A stretch of 64,000 bases of DNA. Origin: FEN-1139 sp038207155. GTDB taxonomy: Bacteria > Myxococcota_A > Polyangia > Polyangiales > Polyangiaceae. The notes under the pieces are model-generated. The model saw only the letters and a list, made by a program, of their open reading frames with translations, searched no databases and was not told the DNA's origin. The first letter of the stretch is position 1, and every line of letters begins with the position of its first letter. Position numbers and translations under genes: made by a program. The DNA is taken from assembly GCA_038207155.1 (NCBI GenBank), contig JBBRAB010000012.1, forward strand, positions 1-64,000, given 5' to 3'. Of this stretch, positions 44,342-53,660 are shown one piece after another.

Positions 44342-45244
44342 GTGGTCGAGCAACCCGAGCAACCCGAGAGTCCGAAGCTGACTCACCGTCACGAGGCTGC
44401 GTGGTTGCGACGGCTCGTACGGAGCGCCGCTCAGTCCCTGCCAGGCCCGCTCGCAACGGCCGGCGCGGTGGTTACTGGGTTGGCGGTCTCGGGATTTCTG
44501 GGTAAGCACCGAGCTATCGTGCGGAGTAACCTGCGACGCGTGCTCGGCCGGCGGTCAGCACTGCGGGAAGCGGTTGAGGTTGCCGAGACGTTCACGAATT
44601 TCGCCCAGTGCCTGGTCGAATCCTTGGCGCATCAGCCTGGGGAGGTGACCCAAGCGCACTGTGAAGTGCAGGGTGAGGAGCATCTGACTCGCGCGCTTGC
44701 GAGGGGCCGCGGCGTCATCGTCGTCACTGCGCACGCGGGGGCGTGGGATGTGGCTGCCCGTCAGCTCAGTTCTGTGACCAGTCGTCCCGTCATGGTGGTG
44801 ATGGCGCGTGAACCCAACGTCGACGCTCGTCGGATGCATGATGAGCTGCGTCGCGCTTACGGTATCGAGGTGGTCCATGTCGGGGAGGATGCGCTCGAAG
44901 GGCTCAGTCTGCTGCGGCACCTGCGAGGCGACGGAATCGTCGCCGTTCAGATCGATCGCGTGAGCAAGGGAAGTCGCGCCCTTACGGTGGACTTGTTCGG
45001 TCACCCCTTTTCCATGCCACAGGGCCCGTTCTCGCTCTGTTCCTTGACCGGGGCCTCGCTAGTTCCCGTCTTTGTGGCGCGACGTGGTCGTGGGGATTAC
45101 CTCGTTTGCGTCCACCCGGAGGTGACATTACCGCGGCGTGCCGAAGCGCCGTTGCTCACGGCTGCCGCCCAGCAAGTTGCGGTGAGTCTGGCGGCATTTC
45201 TGCGGCATTATCCGACGCAGTGGTTCCACTTCGAGCCCTGGTAG
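44342..45244 (+). CDS. LpxL/HtrB-type lipid A acyltransferase
   Basis: Inner-membrane acyltransferase of 300 aa, adding a secondary acyl chain to lipid A or a related lipid. Motifs: VVTAHAGAWDVAAR with the HX4D dyad, MVVMAREPNVDARRMHD, VQIDRVSKGSR (the D-R contact) and MPQGPFSLCSLTGASLVPVF. The N-terminus starts with an EQPEQPE repeat instead of a clear membrane helix; a hydrophobic stretch (LATAGAVVTGLAVSGFLG) follows at about 37-55. With lptD in the same window it supports a true LPS outer membrane. Confidence 0.9.
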   Translation: MVEQPEQPESPKLTHRHEAAWLRRLVRSAAQSLPGPLATAGAVVTGLAVSGFLGKHRAIVRSNLRRVLGRRSALREAVEVAETFTNFAQCLVESLAHQPGEVTQAHCEVQGEEHLTRALARGRGVIVVTAHAGAWDVAARQLSSVTSRPVMVVMAREPNVDARRMHDELRRAYGIEVVHVGEDALEGLSLLRHLRGDGIVAVQIDRVSKGSRALTVDLFGHPFSMPQGPFSLCSLTGASLVPVFVARRGRGDYLVCVHPEVTLPRRAEAPLLTAAAQQVAVSLAAFLRHYPTQWFHFEPW

Positions 45245-45328
45245 TACATCATCTGCGGGTTTTTGCCTCACTTGACTGCGATGGCGCCTTGACAGAGGCC
45301 GCGTCGGCTCATACTCCCCGGGAACCCC

Positions 45329-46293
<965 letters not shown>

Positions 46294-46297
<4 letters not shown>

Positions 46298-47247
46298 GTC
46301 TGTCGCGTGGCGTCGTACTCGGGACGGACTCGCTTGTAGTCGAGGCCGCTGAGGAACAACTGTCCGAGACGTCGTCGGCAGTCGGCGCGGTGCTGGCGGG
46401 CTATTTTGCTGCGACTGGCGCCTACGCGGGTGTGCTCCTCGGTTCGCTCGGAATTGTGGTCGCAGGCCTCGGTTCCGGGGTTCGCGTGTTTGATGGTCGT
46501 GTGCGCCAGCCGGGTCTCGGCACGAAGCGACCACGTGGGTTTCAACCGGGTGAGGATGTGCCGCTAGCGGCGTATCTGGCGGCCCCAACAAGTCTCTCGG
46601 CGGCGACGCTCGCCCTGGCCCATGATGGACGAGGGACCATGTCCCCGTTACTTCGACGGGCGATGCGTCAGGCGGCTCGCGTCGGTTCCGAGCGCCGTGA
46701 AGTGCTGCTGGGTGCCGTGAAGTCTTCCGGTGCCGCAGCCTTCTCTGACGCAACGTTCGCGCGTGAGCTCTTGCTGGCGGGTGGAATGCCAGAGCAGGGG
46801 TTACTCACCCCAGCGGATCTCGCTCCGGTCAACGACGCCGGCGGTGAGGCGGCCCGACTCGAGGGAACGACAGACTGGGTCACGGTGCCTTGGTCTTGCG
46901 AACCGCGAGCGCTGCTCGGTTCCAGCCTAATCGCGCTCTGCGTGACCGATCCTCGCGGCACCTGGGCTGCGGCGGTCTTCGAGCGAGTGCACGACGGAAT
47001 TGCAATTGACGGACTCGATCTCCAGGCACCCAAACGAGCTGAGCCAGTCCGTCGTGGAGTCGAGCGCGTCACCCCGGGCTCGAGGTTGGCGGGACCCGCG
47101 GGCATCGCGTTCCGGCTTGAGTCCGGGCATCCTGTTGAACTCCTCGTCAGTCACGAGGCCACGCAGCTCACGGCCTCGTCTCTCGCGTCCGCATCGCTGC
47201 ACCTGAAGGCGGGTCCGGGCGGTCGCGTCACCGCGCGACGCCAATAG
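46294..47247 (+). CDS. Gamma-glutamyltransferase-large-subunit-like protein, probably non-catalytic
   Basis: A 317-aa protein I recognise only weakly. The opening (SRGVVLGTDSLVVEAAEEQL, then SSAVGAVLAGYFAATGAYAG and LGIVVAGLGSGVRVFDGR) follows the GGT N-terminal layout (GVVAxxxPLAsxAG, GGNAvDAA, GxGGGxxxxxxD), and GLLTPADLAPV resembles the GGLLTxEDLA block that precedes cleavage in GGT. The small subunit with its Thr nucleophile is absent, so it would be inactive as a GGT. Alternatively this is an unrelated Ala/Gly-rich protein. Coupled to the DUF72 gene by a four-base overlap. Confidence 0.5.
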
Positions 47248-47332
47248 CAGTTCGCTCGCGGGAGCTTTCACGCGAGTCGCCAAGCGAGGCGTGGGAGCGA
47301 CTGCTCGTTGAGTACTAGTCGCGCGCACCACG

Positions 47333-47438
47333 GGCACGGTCGAACCATCACGCCGACGCAATGGCCGCCTGGTCCCGACGCATCGATACTGCTCTCAAGG
47401 TCGGCACGGTCGAACCATCACGCCGACGCAATGGCCGC
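47333..47438. repeat. 36-nt direct repeat, two copies with 34-nt spacer
   Basis: Two identical 36-nt copies (beginning GGCACGGTCGAACCATCACG, ending GACGCAATGGCCGC) at 47333-47368 and 47403-47438, separated by a unique 34-nt segment. The geometry is like a minimal CRISPR unit, but no cas genes or further units are present in the window. Confidence 0.85.
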
Positions 47439-47518
47439 AGCCGTCAGTGTGCGGCGTCGGAGCGACTGGCTACTGAGCAGCGCTGGGCGCGCAGGGGCGT
47501 TTGCACGCCGCCCACGAC

Positions 47519-47548
47519 AAAAGCGGCGCTCCAAGAGGAAGCGCCGCT
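47519..47548 (-). terminator. Terminator of rpmB
   Basis: On the minus strand AGCGGCGCT pairs with AGCGCCGCT (9 bp) around a 9-nt loop, followed by TTTTG. It sits about 28 bases after the rpmB stop. Confidence 0.8.
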
Positions 47549-47575
47549 GAGACGGCTCAAGAGTGAGCGCGATCC

Positions 47576-47803
47576 TTACGCAACCTTGACGCCGTTGGCC
47601 TTCGCAAATGCGAGCAGGCCAACCTTGTCGACGGTACGAATGTCGCGGGTAGTGAGCTTCACGGACACGAAGCGTCCGAGCTCAGCAACCCACAGGCGGC
47701 GTCGTTGAACGTTCACTTCCTGCCAACGGAGCGTCTTGATGTTGGAGTGACTGACGTTGTTAGCGCGCATTCGGCGCTTACCCGTGATCTCGCTTCTTGC
47801 CAT
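47576..47803 (-). CDS. rpmB: 50S ribosomal protein bL28
   Basis: Large-subunit protein of 75 aa. It begins MARSEITGKRRMRANNVSHS, then IKTLRWQEVNVQRRRLWV and VSVKLTTRDIRTVDKVGL, the bL28 core. The usual CxxC zinc pair at the N-terminus (CxVTGKxP) is missing, with RSEITGKR in its place, so this is a C-minus form. There is no rpmG next to it. It is a stand-alone gene with its own terminator and a repeat-bearing upstream region. Confidence 0.95.
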   Translation of the reverse strand: MARSEITGKRRMRANNVSHSNIKTLRWQEVNVQRRRLWVAELGRFVSVKLTTRDIRTVDKVGLLAFAKANGVKVA

Positions 47804-47991
47804 GGTCGCGGGCGGAACCTAGCTCACGCCGGGGGGCCGTACAAGACGAACGTCAAATATTTCGAACGAAAGTGAATGTCCAGGCGGACTGCAGGCCGGC
47901 TCCATCCAGTCGGAGGTCTTGGAAGGGAACTTGCTCGCCGAAAGCAGGCAGGCGGCATCGCCGGCAATGCGCGCCGCGCCGCGCATGCGCA

Positions 47992-48024
47992 GCAGGGACC
48001 GATTCGCGCACGCAGGGACCGATT
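47992..48024. repeat. Two 13-nt direct repeats at 20-nt period, upstream of rpmB
   Basis: GCAGGGACCGATT occurs at 47992-48004 and again at 48012-48024, a 20-nt period that is close to two helical turns. They lie in the gap between the amidohydrolase stop and the rpmB start, about 190 bases before rpmB. Could be an operator or chance. Confidence 0.55.
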
Positions 48025-48046
48025 GGTGACAACACCGCCGAACGGC

Positions 48047-48856
48047 CTACGGCGCAAATCGGGTGAGGGCCTCGACGAGGTCGTTGCAGAAGCTGCGAGT
48101 CGCTTCGAACCCGGAAGTCTTCTTCAATTCGGCCTCATCGAGGTAGAGGCCCCGCGACAACTCGATCTGTAGGGCGTGGATGCCGTCGTCGGGACGACCG
48201 TATCGCACCGTGGAGTAGCCTCCTCGGTAAGGGTCGTCGTGGGACAGCGACCAACCACGCGCGAGCGCGAGCGGTTCGGCTGCAGCAACGATCCGCGCAT
48301 GGGCTGTGGTGCCACCGCGGCTGCCAGGAACGATTTGCGCCCTGGGGCGTCCGGCGTCGGAGTTGCCGACCCGGCCGCGGCTCGGCATCGAGTGGGCGCA
48401 CAGCAGCACCGCCCAGCCAAACTGCTGTCGGCGTTGTTCAAGTAGCTGGGCGACCGCGAGGTGATAAGGCTGGTGGTGGCGACTCACCCTGCGTTCGTAT
48501 TCCGTTGCAGGAACGGGGGAGGCGAGGGCAGGTGCTCCGTCCGTCGTGCGGCGCCAAATGAAGCCGTGCGGAGCGGAGGTGCCCTGGGCTCCAGTGACGG
48601 CAAGAGAGTCGACCTCATGCACGGCGCGATTGAGATCGCAGACGTAGCGACTGAGCTCTGCGACCACCAACGTTGCACCTAACCGACTGGCCTGCGCGAA
48701 AAGGTCATCGACGTACAGGTCCGCATCGCGACCGATCGAGCGAGCGGGTGCCATCAACCAGGGCAAGGCGAGCGGGTCGAGCTGAACACTCGCGTGGGGG
48801 ATCTCGACGACGACCGGCGACAAAACCCCGGCTGGCTGCTCCACACGAAAACTCAC
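48047..48856 (-). CDS. N-formylglutamate amidohydrolase family protein
   Basis: A 269-aa zinc hydrolase-like protein. The FGase layout is clear: VVVEIPHASVQLD, GRDADLYVDDLFAQASRLGA, VAELSRYVCDLNRAVHEVDS (DxNR), RRVSRHHQPYH and LLCAHSMPSRGR, with catalytic His and Glu (LQIELSRGLYLDE) near the end. Such enzymes hydrolyse N-formyl-Glu in histidine breakdown or related N-acyl amino acids. No hut genes are nearby, so the substrate is uncertain. It starts with GTG 34 bases after xerD. Confidence 0.88.
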   Translation of the reverse strand: MSFRVEQPAGVLSPVVVEIPHASVQLDPLALPWLMAPARSIGRDADLYVDDLFAQASRLGATLVVAELSRYVCDLNRAVHEVDSLAVTGAQGTSAPHGFIWRRTTDGAPALASPVPATEYERRVSRHHQPYHLAVAQLLEQRRQQFGWAVLLCAHSMPSRGRVGNSDAGRPRAQIVPGSRGGTTAHARIVAAAEPLALARGWSLSHDDPYRGGYSTVRYGRPDDGIHALQIELSRGLYLDEAELKKTSGFEATRSFCNDLVEALTRFAP

Positions 48857-48889
48857 TTGATTATCCTTATCCGACCTCGGGCGGTCTGG

Positions 48890-49783
48890 TCAACCACGAG
48901 GGTGAGTTCGCCGGTGGGCTTCGCGGACGTGGTCTTTGGTTACGTGGGTGTAGATTTCCGTCGTGGTGATGTCCGCGTGTCCGAGCAAGGTTTGAACGCT
49001 GCGTAGATCAGCCCCGCCAAGCAGAAGGTGGGTGGCAAAGGAGTGACGCAGCTGATGGGGGTGGATATTGCCGCGAATGCCCGCAATGCGAGCGTAGCTC
49101 CGGACAATCTTCCAAAAACCCTGACGGGTGAGCGGTCCCGTCCGTGGGGACGGAAACAGGTAGGCGGGCCCCCGAACGGCCTTTGCGGTCGAGCTTGCGG
49201 CACGGGTCTCTAGGTACGCTCGCAGCCAGTTGAGGGCCTGTTCACCGACTGGTACGATGCGCCGTTTGCCACCCTTGCCGAGCGCTATCAGGGTTCCTCG
49301 CTGAAGATCGACGTCCCCCGCCTGAAGGGTGACCAGCTCTGAGACGCGCAGGCCCGCCGCGTAGGCGAGCCCGAGCATCGCGCGGTCCCGCAGACCGCGC
49401 AGGGTGCCGATGTCTGGCGCGGAAATGAGTCGCAGCATTTCTGACTCGTTGAGAGTGCGCGGCAGGTGCCGACCGAGGCGAGGGCGTTTGGCATGCTCAG
49501 TTGGATCGGTCTTCACCATCCCCTCTCGCGCGAGGAATTTGATGAGCCCGCGTGCTGCTGACAGATGGCGCGCGAGACTTCGAGCGGAAAGCCCAGACCG
49601 CGAGAGGGACACTAACCAGTCGCTGAACGAACCGATGTCCAGGGCGGTGGGGTCAGAAAGGCCCCGCTGGTCCATGAACTGCGTGAGCTTGCTGAGATCA
49701 CGTGAATACGCCAGCAGGGTGTTGGGGGACAAGGCCCGCTCAACCCGCAGGTGATCCAGGTAGAGATCCACACAGGCGTCCAT
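48890..49783 (-). CDS. xerD: XerD-type tyrosine site-specific recombinase
   Basis: Chromosome-dimer resolution recombinase (297 aa), acting with XerC at dif near the divisome. An N-terminal SAM-like domain (YLDHLRVERALSPNTLLAYS) binds the core site; the catalytic domain keeps R (GLRVSELVTL), K (GKGGKRRIVP), HxxR (HPHQLRHSFATHLL), H (LLGHADITTT) and the nucleophile Y (EIYTHV). The tight length, lack of phage neighbours and the Xer-specific ALSPNTLLAYSRDL segment favour a housekeeping role. ATG with AGG seven bases upstream preferred over a GTG two codons earlier. Confidence 0.93.
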   Translation of the reverse strand: MDACVDLYLDHLRVERALSPNTLLAYSRDLSKLTQFMDQRGLSDPTALDIGSFSDWLVSLSRSGLSARSLARHLSAARGLIKFLAREGMVKTDPTEHAKRPRLGRHLPRTLNESEMLRLISAPDIGTLRGLRDRAMLGLAYAAGLRVSELVTLQAGDVDLQRGTLIALGKGGKRRIVPVGEQALNWLRAYLETRAASSTAKAVRGPAYLFPSPRTGPLTRQGFWKIVRSYARIAGIRGNIHPHQLRHSFATHLLLGGADLRSVQTLLGHADITTTEIYTHVTKDHVREAHRRTHPRG

Positions 49784-49818
49784 GGTCACGCCTGCATTGT
49801 ACCGCCACGCGCTAGTTT

Positions 49819-50592
49819 TTAGCCAGATTCAGGCAGCGTCGCTGCGAGCAGCGCCCGCAGGATGAGTTCCGGCTGCTCGCTGCGCATCAACGTTTCGCCG
49901 ACCAGCGCGCCATCGACCCCAGCGCTGACGAGCGCGCTGACCTCTGCTGGCTCCCGAATGCCGGAGAGATGCAGACGCGCGGTGGCGCTCGTGAGCAGGC
50001 TCAAGACCTGTCGCGCTCGCTCGGGATCCATCTTCAGGCTATCGAGATCGCGCGCGTTGACCCCGACGACGGGCGAGGTCACTTGCGCCACGATGGCGGC
50101 TTCTTCGGGCGTTGCGACCTCGACGAGTGGCACGAGCTCGCGCTCGAGGGCTGCTTGATGCAACTCGAACAGCCTGTCCGGGGATAAGCAGCGCGCGATC
50201 AAGAGGACCGCGTCGGCTCCAAAAGCCCGAGCGCAGTCGAGCTGGACTTCGTCAATCACAAACTCTTTGCAGAGCAGAGGCAGCTCCACCGCAGCGCGAA
50301 TTTCACTCAGGTGGGCATAGTCACCGTCGAAGAACTCGCGATCACACAGCACGCTAATGGCGCTGGCTCCGCCGACTTCATAGGCACGCGCCCGGCTCTC
50401 GAGTGAGAGCTGAGTTGGGAACCGTCCCGCCGACGGCGACCGACGCTTGAGCTCGGCCAGCACATGAAAACGCCCGGTCCTGCTGCGTGACCAATCGAGC
50501 GGGCGGCGCGGGGGCGGCGCGGGCAGGCGGCGCTGGCGCAGCTCCGCAAGCTCGCTCCTTTTCTGCGCGAGGATGTCGTCGAGCACTCCCAT
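49819..50592 (-). CDS. trpC: Indole-3-glycerol phosphate synthase
   Basis: TIM-barrel enzyme (257 aa) of tryptophan synthesis. Conserved blocks: VLAELKRRSPSAG (Glu and Lys), PLLCKEFVIDEVQL (catalytic Lys), PLVEVATPEE (Glu), GVNARDLDSL (Asn, Arg) and GVDGALVGETLM for phosphate. One deviation: the usual ESGI at the end of beta-7 is LSGI (in ARLHLSGI), so a conserved Glu is replaced by Leu. Monofunctional, without the PRAI domain. The start overlaps the trpD stop by one base. Confidence 0.94.
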   Translation of the reverse strand: MGVLDDILAQKRSELAELRQRRLPAPPPRRPLDWSRSRTGRFHVLAELKRRSPSAGRFPTQLSLESRARAYEVGGASAISVLCDREFFDGDYAHLSEIRAAVELPLLCKEFVIDEVQLDCARAFGADAVLLIARCLSPDRLFELHQAALERELVPLVEVATPEEAAIVAQVTSPVVGVNARDLDSLKMDPERARQVLSLLTSATARLHLSGIREPAEVSALVSAGVDGALVGETLMRSEQPELILRALLAATLPESG

Positions 50593-51641
50593 CAGGTCGC
50601 TGCCTTGGCCGGCCCGCGACGCCGAGCTGCGGCGAGCCAGTCCTCCAGCTTTCTCGCGGCAGTCCCGGACGCCAGTACCTCGCGAATGCGGGCCGCGGCG
50701 TCTAGGGGCGAAACCCCCTCGGCCACGACGAGCGCCGCGGCGGCATTGAGGATGAAGGCATCGACTGCCGGATGGGCCTCGCCCGCCAGGATCCGTTCAA
50801 AGACTCGCGCATTGGCGCCTGCGTCGCCGCCAGAAATCGCTCCGACTGGACTGCGCTTCAAACCGAAGTCTTCAGGGCTGACGGTGCGTTCGCTGAGGAC
50901 ACCGTTCTCAAGGACGGTCACCCGCGTCACATCGAACGGACTCAGCTCATCGAGGCCATCGCGCGAATGGACGACCCAGGCTACTTGGGTTCCAAGCTCG
51001 TGCAGTGCTTGAGCCAAAATCGGCCGAATTTCGTCTGAGAATGCCCCGACGAGTTGATGGGTGGCGCGCGCCGGATTTGCGAGCGGTCCAAGGCAGTTAA
51101 AAACGGTGCGCACTCCGAGCTCCCGACGCACGGGCGCGGCAAAACGCATGGCCGGGTGATGCAGGGGCGCCATCAGGAAGGTGATCCCGATCTCGTTCAG
51201 GAGCTCAGCCCCGGCCTCGGCGCTGAGGTCGAGCGGGAGCCCAAGGGACTCAAGCAGATCTGCGCTACCTGAACGGCTCGAGACTGCCCTGTTGCCGTGC
51301 TTGGCGACGGGAACGCCGGCAGCGGCGACCAGCAGCGCTGCTCCAGTGGAAATATTGAGCGTGCTTTGACCGTCACCCCCGGTTCCGCAGGTATCAAGCA
51401 ACTTCGGCAGGCCATGATTGACGGGCACCATCGCGGCCCGCATCGAGTCGACGGCTGCTGCAATGATCGTGGGAGAGTCGGGCAGGAGCCTGAGTCCACA
51501 TAGGAGCCCGCTGATTTGAACCGGAGTCCACGCGCCCGCTAAAATGGCGTCAAACGCCGCTCGAGCCGAGGCGCGGGACAGGGTGCGGCTGGAGCAGAGC
51601 TCCGAGAAGACGGAATTGAAGGCGATGGCGGCGTGGGTCAC
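50592..51641 (-). CDS. trpD: Anthranilate phosphoribosyltransferase
   Basis: Tryptophan enzyme (349 aa) joining PRPP and anthranilate. Signature blocks: LLDTCGTGGDGQSTLNIST, AKHGNRAVSSRSGSADLLE, RRELGVRTVFNCLGPLANP and VVHSRDGLDELSP, all canonical for PRPP and Mg2+ binding. I chose the GTG overlapping the trpG stop (GTGA); an open stretch of about 120 codons upstream lies inside trpG and is a shadow. Small C-terminal extension (RRRGPAKAA). Typical length. Confidence 0.95.
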   Translation of the reverse strand: MTHAAIAFNSVFSELCSSRTLSRASARAAFDAILAGAWTPVQISGLLCGLRLLPDSPTIIAAAVDSMRAAMVPVNHGLPKLLDTCGTGGDGQSTLNISTGAALLVAAAGVPVAKHGNRAVSSRSGSADLLESLGLPLDLSAEAGAELLNEIGITFLMAPLHHPAMRFAAPVRRELGVRTVFNCLGPLANPARATHQLVGAFSDEIRPILAQALHELGTQVAWVVHSRDGLDELSPFDVTRVTVLENGVLSERTVSPEDFGLKRSPVGAISGGDAGANARVFERILAGEAHPAVDAFILNAAAALVVAEGVSPLDAAARIREVLASGTAARKLEDWLAAARRRGPAKAAT

Positions 51642-52213
51642 AGCGAGTTCACCCAATTGCGGACAAGCGACATCCCCTGCTCGGTCAAGAACGACTCGGG
51701 GTGGAACTGGACCCCTTCCACGGGCAGGGTGCGATGGCGAAGTGCCATGATTTGCCCATCCGCCGTATGGGCGGAGGCCTCCAAACAGTCGGGCAGGGTG
51801 GAGGCTTCGACCACAAGGGAATGGTAGCGGGTTGCCCTGAAGGGCTGGGGCATCCCGGAAAAGAGGGTGCGACCGTCGTGGGTGACGAGTGAGGTCTTGC
51901 CGTGCATCAGTTCTGGGGCGCGAATGACCTTGCCGCCGAATGCCTGGCCGATCGACTGATGCCCGAGGCAGACGCCGAAGATTGGGAATTCGCCGGCGCA
52001 ATTCCGAATCAGGTCGAGCGTTACCCCAGCGTCATCAGGGGTTCCGGGCCCCGGAGAGAGCAGGACACCGCTTGGCCGAAGGGCGCGCAGCTCCGCAACG
52101 GTGATCCGGTCATTGAGGTGAACCGCGACGTTCACAGCCAAAGACTGCAGATACTGAACGAGATTGTAGGTGAAGGAATCGTAGTTATCTACGACCGCAA
52201 CCGAGGTCGGCAC
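51638..52213 (-). CDS. trpG: Anthranilate synthase glutamine amidotransferase component
   Basis: Class I amidotransferase of 191 aa supplying ammonia to TrpE. It begins VAVVDNYDSFTYNLVQYL, has the oxyanion strand LLSPGPGTPDDA, the nucleophile elbow IFGVCLGHQSIGQAFG and the His-Glu pair in GVQFHPESFLTEQG. The GTG start gives the usual TrpG length; an upstream TTG would add 16 residues unlike the family. It heads trpG-trpD-trpC; trpE is not in the window. It could also serve p-aminobenzoate synthase (PabA). Confidence 0.92.
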   Translation of the reverse strand: MPTSVAVVDNYDSFTYNLVQYLQSLAVNVAVHLNDRITVAELRALRPSGVLLSPGPGTPDDAGVTLDLIRNCAGEFPIFGVCLGHQSIGQAFGGKVIRAPELMHGKTSLVTHDGRTLFSGMPQPFRATRYHSLVVEASTLPDCLEASAHTADGQIMALRHRTLPVEGVQFHPESFLTEQGMSLVRNWVNSL

Positions 52214-52465
52214 CGTCGGAGGTTCGCAGACACCAGGTTTCCGGTCAATGTCACGTCGCAAGGTTGGCCCACATCGGCGCTCGTGAGCCCCTGGCGGGGC
52301 GAGGCGCCTCGGGGGACAAGCCGGAAGTCGCGAAATTCTGGACAGATGGGTGACAATCCAGCAATTTCACTCTTGCCGGATCGAGCCCGCTTCGGTACCG
52401 TCCCCCCACCCTCCCGCCAGCCGTGCAACCCGCCCCCCGGGGAGCACCTTTCGGACCTCGTCGCG

Positions 52466-53557
52466 ATGACCGAACAAAACAAGCCGAAGATCGATCTCAA
52501 GGCCCGCCTCGGCAAAAAGACTGTCAGCTCGCCGAGCGGTCCCTCCATTCCACCACCCGTTGGGCTTCCGCGCCCGAGCGGCATTCCTGCGCCGCCGTTC
52601 CAGCGCAGCGGGCCGAAGGTAGACGCTAACGATCCGTACTCGTCGATCGATGCGAGCAGCGCTCCACGCGCTGAACCCCAGGCGATCAAGGTCGAGATGA
52701 GCGACGAGGTGCGACACGAGCAGAAAAAGCAGATGCGCAAAGCACTGCTCGTCTCGGTCGCCACGTTTGGTGTCGGTCTGCTGCTTGGCGTGTTCGTCGG
52801 CGGTGGCAACGAGCGCAACAGCATCGCCAATCAGGCGCTCCGGGATGCCAATCAGCTGGGCAAGGACGTCAAGGGCGCTGTCGAATCGGCAGAGAGCCTC
52901 GCCGAAGTGCTCAAGTCTGCCCGCGACAAGCTCTCCGCCGGCAAGTACCCAGACGAGGAGGTTGCCAAGCTCGGCGGGATGCGCATTCCGTTCGACGGCG
53001 CAAACCTCGGCGGCAAGAACATCGGACGTTTCAAGGGCGAGGTGACTAAGGGTCTGCTCGCGTTTGCTGGCGCTTCGGAGAAGGCGAACGACCAGGTCGA
53101 GACGATTCAGCGCCTGCTCGCGGCGGCGAAAAAGCCCCTGACAGACGCTTTTGCTCAGGGTTCTGCTCCCAAGGTGCAGTGGGCGGCGATCGTTGGACAG
53201 AGCGACAAAGGTCCTTGGATGACCATGACGGCGGTTCCAGAGCCGTTTGAGGTGAAAGCCGACAAGGGCTGGCCCGAGTCAGTCAAGTTCAAGATCCAGG
53301 GCAAGGACGCGACGATCAAGCGTTACGCCAAGGGTGATCCGACCAGCGGCGGTGACCCGATGTTCATTCCGATCGACCCCGGCTCTCAGAGCGCGGTGTG
53401 TCCGCAGGACACGGTGTTCCGCGTTGCTCGCCAGCTGCAGGAGCTCGAAGAGACCCTGCGCGGCGTCAAGGAAGCCAGCGGTCACGAGGAGACTGGTCTT
53501 GTGGATGCCGGACGCGCTCTCGAAGAGAAGCTGAAGTCCATCGGCACCCCGGGCTGA
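52466..53557 (+). CDS. Membrane-anchored protein of unknown function
   Basis: A 363-aa protein with a Pro-rich cytosolic N-terminus of about 90 residues (SGPSIPPPVGLPRPSGIPAP), one membrane helix (ALLVSVATFGVGLLLGVFVG, about 92-113) and a long extracytoplasmic domain rich in helices (ALRDANQLGKDVKGAVESAE; LQELEETLRGVKEASG) and a beta segment (PFEVKADKGWPESVKFKIQG). A single mature Cys (SAVCPQD). No family recognised. Divergent from trpG; a terminator hairpin follows. The ATG follows a GA-rich but weak ribosome site. Confidence 0.75.
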   Translation: MTEQNKPKIDLKARLGKKTVSSPSGPSIPPPVGLPRPSGIPAPPFQRSGPKVDANDPYSSIDASSAPRAEPQAIKVEMSDEVRHEQKKQMRKALLVSVATFGVGLLLGVFVGGGNERNSIANQALRDANQLGKDVKGAVESAESLAEVLKSARDKLSAGKYPDEEVAKLGGMRIPFDGANLGGKNIGRFKGEVTKGLLAFAGASEKANDQVETIQRLLAAAKKPLTDAFAQGSAPKVQWAAIVGQSDKGPWMTMTAVPEPFEVKADKGWPESVKFKIQGKDATIKRYAKGDPTSGGDPMFIPIDPGSQSAVCPQDTVFRVARQLQELEETLRGVKEASGHEETGLVDAGRALEEKLKSIGTPG

Positions 53558-53584
53558 GACGACCCCCTCAGTCAACCAACTAAG

Positions 53585-53614
53585 CGCCCACCCGGGGATC
53601 CCGAGTGGGCGTTT
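53585..53614 (+). terminator. Intrinsic terminator-like hairpin
   Basis: CGCCCAC-C-CGGG / CCCG-A-GTGGGCG, 11 pairs with one mismatch, a 3-nt GAT loop and a short TTT tail, 27 bases after the stop of the membrane-anchored unknown and facing a convergent gene. Confidence 0.65.
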
Positions 53615-53660
53615 GGCTTGGTGCGCTGCACCGTGCGAGTCCGCGCACCAAGGCAGTGCG

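Larger units (their letters stand above)
47248..47575. other. Intergenic region with a duplicated 36-nt sequence
   Basis: About 328 bases between the GGT-like stop and the rpmB stop. It holds a direct-repeat pair, a pair of weaker related segments (GGAGCGACTG at 47291 and 47459) and the rpmB terminator. No supported gene. Confidence 0.6.

Noticed and set aside
47333..47438. Calling the 36/34-nt repeat pair a CRISPR array
   Set aside because: Only two copies, one spacer and no cas genes in the window. Kept as a repeat and a finding.
48890..49783. Phage or integrative-element integrase
   Set aside because: The length, Xer-type N-terminal domain and housekeeping neighbours fit XerD, and there are no phage genes or attachment-site duplications nearby.
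51642..52001. 120-codon N-terminal extension of TrpD
   Set aside because: It lies inside trpG, has no similarity to the TrpD N-terminus, and the GTGA overlap gives the family length.
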